DNA from: Actinomycetota bacterium
Lineage (GTDB): Bacteria > Actinomycetota > Actinomycetes > Actinomycetales > Angustibacteraceae
Reading direction: 5' to 3'
DNA length: 12,793 nucleotides
Assembly (NCBI GenBank): GCA_014377795.1
Contig: JACMOY010000238.1
Span: 1-12,793, forward strand
This document shows, piece by piece, positions 7,048 through 12,793 of this stretch. The notes under the pieces were generated by a model. That model searched no databases, was not told the DNA's origin, and saw nothing but the letters and a program-made list of their open reading frames with translations. Position 1 is the stretch's first letter; each line of letters starts with the position of its first letter. The translations under genes were made by a program, and so were the position numbers.

Positions 7048-7053
7048 CGGGCG

Positions 7054-7980
7054 ATGCCCCCGACACCGACCCGTCGCCTGATGGTGATCGGCGGGGCCGA
7101 GGACAAGGTGGGCCGGTCGCGGGTGCTGCGGCGGTTCGTGCGGCTGGCCGGCGGCGCGGATGCGCGGGTCGTCGTCGTGCCGACCGCGTCCAGCGTCCCC
7201 GACCAGATGGTCGCGATGTACACCGAGGTGTTCGGGCGCCTCGGGGTGGCCTCGGTCACCGCGGTCGCGCCGGCGAACCGGCTGCACGGCGACGACCCGG
7301 CCCTGATCGGGCCGCTGGATCGCGCCACGGGCGTGTTCATGACCGGCGGCAACCAGCTCAAGCTGTCCCAGGTGCTCACCGGAACCCCGGTGGGCCGGGC
7401 GATCCACCAGGCCTACGAGCGCGGGTGCGTGGTCGCCGGGACGTCGGCGGGCGCGAGCATCGTCAGCTCGCACATGATCTCGATGGGCGACGAGGGGGTC
7501 ACCCCTCGCCAGCGCACCAGCCAGCTGTCCGCCGGGCTCGGCCTGCTGCCCGACGTCGTGGTCGACCAGCACTTCGACCAGCGAGGCCGCTACGGGCGGC
7601 TGCTGTCGCTGGTGGCCCAGTCGCCGTCCCTGCTGGGCATGGGCGTCGACGAGGACACCGCCGCACTGATCACCGATGGGCACCTGCCCGAGGTGGTGGG
7701 TGCCGGGGGCGTGTTCCTGGTCGACGCCTCTCAGGCGCTGTCCGACGCCCACGAGGCGCGGCAGGGCGCGCCTCTGCTGGTGTCCGGCGCCGTCGTCCAC
7801 GCCCTGCCCAGCGGGGTGCGGTTCGACCTGGCGACCCGACGGCTGCTCGGCTTCGTCCAGCGTCGTCGAGACGCGACCGTGGCGGTCTCGCACCAGGACC
7901 GCGACGAGGCGACCCGCGCCACCCGGGTGCGCCACGACGACCCGCCCGTCCTGCGCGCCCTCGGCCAGCCCGAGCGCTGA
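7054..7980 (+). CDS. cphB: Cyanophycinase
   Basis: 308-residue serine exopeptidase of family S51 that releases beta-Asp-Arg dipeptides from cyanophycin. Seen in the sequence: a dinucleotide-like start LMVIGGAEDKVG (residues 9-20), TGGNQ with Gln101, nucleophile elbow GTSAGA at 129-134 (Ser131), DQHFDQRGRYGR at 171-182, and Glu200 in GVDEDTAAL. From memory, the Synechocystis CphB residues are Ser132, His174 and Glu201 for catalysis, with Gln101, Asp172, Gln173, Arg178, Arg180 and Arg183 for substrate. All but Gln101 recur here one position lower, so the active site looks intact. About 30 residues at the C-terminus (after LGFVQRRRD) exceed the cyanobacterial length and are charged, of unknown role. 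No signal peptide is seen, so it is intracellular. It is the first gene of an operon with cphA, which starts 22 nt downstream. Confidence 0.95.
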   Translation: MPPTPTRRLMVIGGAEDKVGRSRVLRRFVRLAGGADARVVVVPTASSVPDQMVAMYTEVFGRLGVASVTAVAPANRLHGDDPALIGPLDRATGVFMTGGNQLKLSQVLTGTPVGRAIHQAYERGCVVAGTSAGASIVSSHMISMGDEGVTPRQRTSQLSAGLGLLPDVVVDQHFDQRGRYGRLLSLVAQSPSLLGMGVDEDTAALITDGHLPEVVGAGGVFLVDASQALSDAHEARQGAPLLVSGAVVHALPSGVRFDLATRRLLGFVQRRRDATVAVSHQDRDEATRATRVRHDDPPVLRALGQPER

Positions 7981-7993
7981 CCACCCACCGACT

Positions 7994-7997
7994 GGAG
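7994..7997 (+). promoter_or_regulatory. Shine-Dalgarno site of cphA
   Basis: GGAG within CTGGAGAGCCG stands 5 nt before the ATG at 8003. It fixes the cphA start against the longer frame that opens inside cphB at 7676. It is the clearest ribosome-binding site in the window, as expected for an internal operon gene. Confidence 0.75.
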
Positions 7998-8002
7998 AGC
8001 CG

Positions 8003-10816
8003 ATGACCGAGCCCGGACCCTCGCCGGACCTCACCATCCTCGAGACGCACGTGTACCGGGGCCCGAACATCTGGTCGTACGACGTGTCGGTGCACCTGGT
8101 CGTCGACCTCGGCTCGCTCGAGCGGTTCCCCACCAGCGAGCTGCCCGGGTTCACCGACGCCCTGGTGGCGCTGCTGCCGCGGATCGAGCGGCACACCTGC
8201 TCGCGCGGGCACCGGGGCGGCTTCATCGAGCGGCTGCGTGAGGGCACCTGGCTCGGGCACGTCGCCGAGCACGTCGCGCTGCAGCTGCAGCAGGAGGCCG
8301 GGCACGACATCCGCCGCGGCAAGACCCGCGGCGTCAAGGGCCGCCCCGGTGTCTACAACGTGGTCTTCGGGTACGTCGACGAGCGGGTGGCGCTGGCCGC
8401 CGCGCGGCTGTCGGTGCGGCTGGTCAACCACCTGGTGCAGGCCGAGCCGGGCCTGGACTTCGACGCCGGGCTCGACCTGTTCCTGCGCCGCGCCGAGCGG
8501 ACGGCGTTCGGCCCCAGCCCCGCCGCCATCGTCGAAGAGGCCGTCAGCCGCGACATCCCGTGGATCCGGCTGAACGAGCAGTCCCTGGTGCAGCTCGGCC
8601 AGGGCGTCCACCAGCAGCGCATCCGGGCCACGATGACCTCGGGCACCAGCGCCCTGGCCGTCGACATCGCCGGCGACAAGGAGCTGACCAGCACGCTGCT
8701 CGCCTCGGCCGGCCTCCCCGTGCCCGGCACGCAGAGCGTGCGCACCATCGAGGACGCCGTCCGCGTGGCCGACCGGATGGGCTACCCCGTCGTGGTCAAG
8801 CCCCTGGACGGCAACCACGGCCGCGGTGTGTGCCTGGACCTGCGGTCCGCGGACGACGTCCGCGCCGCGTTCGACGTCGCCCAGGAGCAGTCGCGGCGCG
8901 GCTGGGTCGTGGTCGAGTCGCTGATCCTGGGACGGGACTACCGCTGCCTGATCATCGGCGGCCGGATGCAGGCCATCGCCGAGCGGGTACCGGCGCACGT
9001 CATGGGCGACGGCGTGCGCTCGGTGACCGAGCTGGTCGAGGCGACCAACGCCGACCCCCGGCGGGGGGTGGGCCACGAGAAGGTGCTGACCCGGATCAGC
9101 GTCGACGACGCGGCCGTCGACCTGGTGCGGCAGCAGGGTTTCGGGATGCACGAGGTGCCCCCGGCCGGCGAGATGGTCAAGCTCGCGCTCACCGGCAACA
9201 TGTCGACCGGCGGTATCTCCGTCGACCGCACCTTCGAGGCCCACCCCGACAACGTCGAGATCGCCGAGGAGGCCGCCCGCGTCATCGGTCTGGACGTCGC
9301 GGGCATCGACTTCATCTGCCCCGACATCGCCCAGCCCGTGCGCGAGACCGGGGGCGCGATCTGCGAGGTGAACGCGGCGCCGGGGTTCCGCATGCACACC
9401 CACCCCACGGTCGGCGAGCCGCAGTACATCGCCAAGCCGGTGGTCGACCTGCTGTTCCCGCCGGGCGCCGCCTCGCGGGTGCCGATCGTCGCCGTCACGG
9501 GCACGAACGGCAAGACCACGACCTCGCGGATGATCGCGCACGTCTTCAAGGGTTTGGGGCACAAGGTCGGCATGACCAGCACCGACGGCGTGGTGATCGA
9601 CGAGCGGCTGGTCATCAAGGCGGACGCCTCCGGCCCCAAGTCCGCGCGGATGGTGCTGCAGAACCCGCGCGTGGACTTCGCGGTGTTCGAGGTAGCCCGC
9701 GGGGGGATCCTGCGCGAGGGACTGGGGTTCGACCGGGCGGACGTCGCCGTCGTCACCAACATCGCGCCCGACCACCTCGGGATGCGGGGCATCGACACCC
9801 TCGAGCAGCTCGCGGCGGTCAAGGCCGTCGTCGTCGAGGCCGTGCCGCGCCACGGGCACGCGGTGCTGAACGCCGACGACCCGCTGGTGCGCGAGATGCG
9901 CCGACGCTGCTCGGGCGAGGTCGTGTGGTTCTCGCTGCGCGCCCCCGGCACCCCCGTGCGCGACCTGATCGACGAGCACTGCCGGCGCGGCGGCAAGGCG
10001 GTGGTGCTCGACACCAGCGACAAGGGCGACATGATCGTGATCCGGCACGGACGCCGGTCGATGCAGCTGGCGTGGACCCATCTGCTGCCCTCGACGTTCG
10101 GTGGCGCCGCGCTGATGAACGTCGCGAACGCGATGGCCGCTGCGGGCGCGGCGTTCGCCGCCGGTGCGCCCCTGCACGACATCCGGCAGGGGCTGCGCAC
10201 GTTCACCACGTCGTACTACCTGTCGCCGGGCCGGATGAACCTGCTGCCGGTGATGGGCGTCGAGGTCGTCGTCGACTACTGCCACAACCCCGCGGGCATG
10301 CGGGCGCTCGGCGACTTCGTCGAGCGGTACTCGACGCGCCAGTCCGTCACCGCCGACCTCGGTAAGCCGTCTCGCATCGGGATGATCGGGGCGGCGGGCG
10401 ACCGTCGTGACGAGGACATCCGCGAGCTGGGCGAGGTGGCCGCTGACGTGTTCGACGTCGTCGTCGTCCGCGAGGACGCGAACCTGCGCCGGCGCGCGCC
10501 GGGCGCCGCCGCTGCGCTGGTCGCCGAGGGGCTGCACGCGCGGATGCGCGAGGGTGCGCGCTGCAAGCAGGTCGAGATCGTCACCGACGAGCTGGCCGCG
10601 GTGCGCCACGTCATGGCGCGCGCCAACGCGGGCGACCTCGTCGTGCTGTGCGCCGACAAGCACGCCGGCGTCCTCGCCGAGCTCGAGGTGCTGAGCCGCC
10701 AGGCGCAGGCCGGTGCCCACACCGGCGACGTCGTCGGTGACCCCGACCTCGACCCGCGCCTGCTGGCGCTGGACGCCGTCGCGACCGGCTCAGCTGCCGA
10801 CGCGGGCAGCATCTGA
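8003..10816 (+). CDS. cphA: Cyanophycin synthetase (CphA1 type)
   Basis: 937 residues, within the usual CphA range. It extends cyanophycin by adding Asp to the poly-Asp backbone and Arg to the side chains, using two ATP per dipeptide unit. Seen in the sequence: N-domain (about 1-165) with YRGPNIWS, CSRGHRGGF (66-74) and GHVAEHVAL (85-93); ATP-grasp domain (about 215-480) with VVKPLDGNHGRGV (263-275) and EVNAAPGFRMH (455-465); Mur ligase-like domain (about 490-937) with P-loop GTNGKTTT at 500-507, EVARGGILREGLG near 563-575, TNIAPDHLGMRGID (585-598) and DYCHNPAG (758-765). All three domains look complete, so both ligations should be possible. The ATG at 8003 follows a good GGAG site. It is the second gene of the cphB-cphA operon and is convergent, with a 19-bp gap, with the Mur ligase-TPR gene, which is a paralogue of its C-terminal domain. 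Confidence 0.96.
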   Translation: MTEPGPSPDLTILETHVYRGPNIWSYDVSVHLVVDLGSLERFPTSELPGFTDALVALLPRIERHTCSRGHRGGFIERLREGTWLGHVAEHVALQLQQEAGHDIRRGKTRGVKGRPGVYNVVFGYVDERVALAAARLSVRLVNHLVQAEPGLDFDAGLDLFLRRAERTAFGPSPAAIVEEAVSRDIPWIRLNEQSLVQLGQGVHQQRIRATMTSGTSALAVDIAGDKELTSTLLASAGLPVPGTQSVRTIEDAVRVADRMGYPVVVKPLDGNHGRGVCLDLRSADDVRAAFDVAQEQSRRGWVVVESLILGRDYRCLIIGGRMQAIAERVPAHVMGDGVRSVTELVEATNADPRRGVGHEKVLTRISVDDAAVDLVRQQGFGMHEVPPAGEMVKLALTGNMSTGGISVDRTFEAHPDNVEIAEEAARVIGLDVAGIDFICPDIAQPVRETGGAICEVNAAPGFRMHTHPTVGEPQYIAKPVVDLLFPPGAASRVPIVAVTGTNGKTTTSRMIAHVFKGLGHKVGMTSTDGVVIDERLVIKADASGPKSARMVLQNPRVDFAVFEVARGGILREGLGFDRADVAVVTNIAPDHLGMRGIDTLEQLAAVKAVVVEAVPRHGHAVLNADDPLVREMRRRCSGEVVWFSLRAPGTPVRDLIDEHCRRGGKAVVLDTSDKGDMIVIRHGRRSMQLAWTHLLPSTFGGAALMNVANAMAAAGAAFAAGAPLHDIRQGLRTFTTSYYLSPGRMNLLPVMGVEVVVDYCHNPAGMRALGDFVERYSTRQSVTADLGKPSRIGMIGAAGDRRDEDIRELGEVAADVFDVVVVREDANLRRRAPGAAAALVAEGLHARMREGARCKQVEIVTDELAAVRHVMARANAGDLVVLCADKHAGVLAELEVLSRQAQAGAHTGDVVGDPDLDPRLLALDAVATGSAADAGSI

Positions 10817-10835
10817 GGCGCGCCGAGGGCCTCGC

Positions 10836-12793
10836 TCAACCCGGCGCGGCGGGCAGGTCGCCAGCGATGCGCAGCAGGGCAGGGGCGTAGGCGCGGTCGT
10901 CGTCGGCGCCCGCGTGCGCCACCAGCGACTCGACCAGCAGCCGCACCGCCTGGTCGCCGTGGCCGGACTCGAGCAGCGCCAGGGCCAAGAACGCGTGCGC
11001 CGCAACGCTCTCGGGCCGCTCTGCGACGACCTGGGTGAGCACCGACACCGCCTCGGCCGGCCGGCCGAGCACCCGCAGGCTGGAGCCGAGGCCGATCAGC
11101 GCCTGGTGCCGGTGCGGCTCGCGCAGCCCGTCGCGCAGGGCCGCGCGGTACGCCGGCACCGCCTGCGCCGGCAGCCCGCCGTCATCCAGGGCGCTGGCCC
11201 ACTCGTGCATCAGGCGGGGGTCGTCGGGGTCGGCGTCGAGCAGCGCCAGCAGCAGCCGCTGCCGGTCGACGGGTGCGGCCCGGTGCAGGGCGGCGATCTG
11301 CTCCTCCAGCGGGTGCTGCCCGCGGGCGGCGACGACCTTGGTGCGCACCTGGTCCGGTCCGTCGGGCGTCGCGCCATGGCGTTGCAGCCAGTCGTCGAGC
11401 AGCTCGCGGTCGGCGTGGCACATCATCGCGACGACGTCGCCCGCCCCAGCGCCCGCGGCCAGCGCGCGCAGGCCCGACAGCTCGTCGGCGTACGCCGGGA
11501 CGTCGGCCACGCCGACCCGGGCGAGCCCGGTGACCAGCTGGGCCCGCATGTCCTCGAGGGTGCGCCCGCGCAGATAGCGCTCCTTGTGCACGGTCACGAC
11601 CTGGTCGCTGCGGCGTCCGGCGATCTCGCCGAGCGCGTTCAGCAGGTCGTCGGACCGGTCGCCCGCCGTGCCGAGACCGAGGCGCACCAACGAGCCGGGG
11701 GCGCGTAGCCCCTCGCACACGTCCATCAGCGCCTCGAGCCCGGCTTCGTTGTGAGCCAGGTCGATCACCACCGTCACCGTCCCGCCCGGCACCGGCAGCG
11801 ACCACACGTTGAGCCGGCCCGGGTTGAGCCGGACGTCAGGGCTGAACGTGCGCAGACCCTCGACCACCGCCTCACGCGCCAGACCCAGGCCGAGGGCCGC
11901 TGCGGCAGCGGCCAGCGCGTTGGCCAGGTTGTGCCGCGAGAGCCCGCACAGGGCGATCGGCAGGTCGAGCACGTTGACGAGCCGGTCGGGGTCGCCGTCC
12001 GGGCGCAGCACGACCACCTGGCCGTCGAGCACCGTGATGCCGCGGCCACCGGCGTCCAGGGCCGTGCGCAGGGCCGGTGAGTCCGGGTGCAGGCTGAAGA
12101 CCCACGGCCGGGCGGGGGTGCCGGGCAGCATCGCGAGCACCCGCGGGTCGTCGCCGTTCAGCACGCACCAGCCGCTGGGTGAGGTCACGCGGGTGATGAT
12201 CGCCTTGACCTCGGCGAGCTGGTCGACGGTGTCGATGCCCTGCATCCCCAGGTGGTCGGCGCTGACGTTGGTGACCACCGAGACATCGTTGGCGACGACG
12301 CCCATCCCCCGCAGCAGCAGCCCGCCGCGCGCCGTCTCGAGCACCGCGCACTGCACGCCGGGGGCGTCCAGGACGGCGCGCGCCCCGGCAGGGCCGGAGT
12401 AGTCGCCCGGCTCGACCACCTCGCCCTGCACGACGACGCCGTCCGTGCTCGACCAGCCGGTGCGCAAGCCGGCGGTCATCGCGATGTGCGCCAGCAGCCG
12501 GGTCGTCGTGGTCTTGCCGTTGGTGCCTGTCACTGACGCGACCGGCACCCTCGCCCGCACCGCGCTCGGACGGCGACGGGCGGGCGCACCGCGCACCGCG
12601 GACGAGGCCGCCGCCAGCCGCTCGTCGACCACAGCCCCCGTCGGCAGGCCGCCCTCGGTGTCCTGAAGGCAGCTGTCGAGGCACGCGTCGAGGCACTGCG
12701 CCACCGCCTGGCCCAGCGCCACGGCCCGGTCGTGGTGCCGCCAGGGGTAGGCGACGACCACCTCGCGCAGGCCCGACCCGGCCCGCACCCGCA
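10836..12793 (-). CDS. CphA-like Mur ligase domain fused to C-terminal TPR region (5' partial)
   Basis: The frame runs past the right edge, so the true start is not visible; at least 652 residues. I number from the GTG at 12788. Seen in the sequence: an unassigned N-terminal part (1-80, with VVAYPWRHHDRAVALGQAVA), then a Mur ligase domain with P-loop GTNGKTTTT at 88-96, ETARGGLLLRGMG (151-163), TNVSADHLGMQGID (173-186), SRHNLANALAAA (284-295), GRLNVW (324-329) and DLAHNEAG (343-350). These match the CphA motifs in order, so an ATP-dependent amide ligase is likely. No ATP-grasp domain directly precedes it. Residues about 491-637 form helical TPR-like repeats (YRAALRDGL, LIGLGSSLRVLGRPAEA, AFLALALLESGHGDQA), similar to actinobacterial TPR_5 proteins. 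Substrate unknown; the position beside cphA suggests a cyanophycin-related or other peptide-ligase role. The join is one uninterrupted frame. Confidence 0.85.
   Translation of the reverse strand, partial: RVRAGSGLREVVVAYPWRHHDRAVALGQAVAQCLDACLDSCLQDTEGGLPTGAVVDERLAAASSAVRGAPARRRPSAVRARVPVASVTGTNGKTTTTRLLAHIAMTAGLRTGWSSTDGVVVQGEVVEPGDYSGPAGARAVLDAPGVQCAVLETARGGLLLRGMGVVANDVSVVTNVSADHLGMQGIDTVDQLAEVKAIITRVTSPSGWCVLNGDDPRVLAMLPGTPARPWVFSLHPDSPALRTALDAGGRGITVLDGQVVVLRPDGDPDRLVNVLDLPIALCGLSRHNLANALAAAAAALGLGLAREAVVEGLRTFSPDVRLNPGRLNVWSLPVPGGTVTVVIDLAHNEAGLEALMDVCEGLRAPGSLVRLGLGTAGDRSDDLLNALGEIAGRRSDQVVTVHKERYLRGRTLEDMRAQLVTGLARVGVADVPAYADELSGLRALAAGAGAGDVVAMMCHADRELLDDWLQRHGATPDGPDQVRTKVVAARGQHPLEEQIAALHRAAPVDRQRLLLALLDADPDDPRLMHEWASALDDGGLPAQAVPAYRAALRDGLREPHRHQALIGLGSSLRVLGRPAEAVSVLTQVVAERPESVAAHAFLALALLESGHGDQAVRLLVESLVAHAGADDDRAYAPALLRIAGDLPAAPG

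Noticed and set aside
6992..7066. 25-residue upstream extension of the histidine phosphatase
   Set aside because: It would overlap the cphB promoter and start; the family begins at RRLVVVRHAK just after the ATG at 6991.
7676..8002. Longer cphA frame starting within cphB
   Set aside because: The ATG at 8003 has a proper Shine-Dalgarno site and CphA homology starts there; the extension is a shadow of cphB.
7670..10720. 1016-aa open frame on the minus strand
   Set aside because: It is antisense to cphB and cphA, which have full family motifs. The translation is His/Val/Asp/Arg-rich without any domain, typical of stop-poor antisense frames in GC-rich genes.
10815..10833. GAGGC/GCCTC hairpin between the convergent cphA and Mur ligase-TPR genes
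   Set aside because: Five-bp stem with a 9-nt loop and no U-tract; not distinguishable from chance in GC-rich DNA.
1..12793. CRISPR arrays, tRNA/rRNA genes, insertion sequences, phage attachment sites
   Set aside because: None seen by reading both strands: no regularly spaced repeats, no transposase or integrase, and no terminal inverted repeats around a gene.

Overview
The window is very GC-rich, has strong G/C bias at third codon positions, and uses GTG starts in several genes. Its gene families are an F420-type (LLM) oxidoreductase, a GT4 'Corynebacterium-type' glycogen synthase, a mycobacterial-style ACT-ACT-SerB, and a CphA/CphB cyanophycin pair. Together with promoters whose -10 box sits 6-7 nt before the start codon, these point to a high-GC actinobacterium. 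I cannot place it below that level from the sequence alone. No tRNA, rRNA, CRISPR array or transposase was seen; the region looks like chromosomal housekeeping and storage metabolism, densely packed with genes.

Layout. (1) 39-821 (-): stand-alone ABC ATPase. It is divergent, across a 176-bp spacer with inverted repeats, from (2) 998-1777 (+), a 259-aa protein I do not recognise. (3) 1787-2977 (-): GT4 glycogen/maltose-1-phosphate synthase (glgA/glgM type), convergent with gene 2 and divergent from (4) 3053-4306 (+) glgC, ADP-glucose pyrophosphorylase. glgC is followed in the same direction by (5) 4303-5094, an LLM-class flavin/F420 oxidoreductase (ATGA overlap), and (6) 5110-6363, serB (15-nt gap), probably as one transcript. 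(7) 6467-6991 (-): SixA-like histidine phosphatase, convergent with serB and divergent from (8) 7054-7980 (+) cphB, cyanophycinase, followed by (9) 8003-10816 (+) cphA, cyanophycin synthetase. (10) 10836-12793 (-, 5' end outside the window): a Mur ligase domain related to the C-terminal half of CphA, fused to a C-terminal TPR region.

How it works together. GlgC makes ADP-glucose, which the GT4 enzyme uses for alpha-glucan (glycogen) synthesis. The two genes face away from each other across a 75-bp shared promoter region. CphA polymerises Asp and Arg into cyanophycin, a nitrogen/carbon reserve, and CphB cleaves it to beta-Asp-Arg dipeptide. Carbon-reserve and nitrogen-reserve genes therefore lie within about 9 kb of each other. 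The most unusual item is the Mur ligase-TPR fusion beside cphA. It has the CphA-type ATP-dependent ligase motifs, has no ATP-grasp domain directly before them, and its substrate is unknown.

A window-wide regularity is that five genes (ABC ATPase, the 259-aa gene, glgA, glgC, cphB) carry a TANNNT hexamer ending 6 or 7 nt before the start codon. This is the layout expected for leaderless transcripts. By contrast, cphA, inside an operon, has a clear Shine-Dalgarno sequence.
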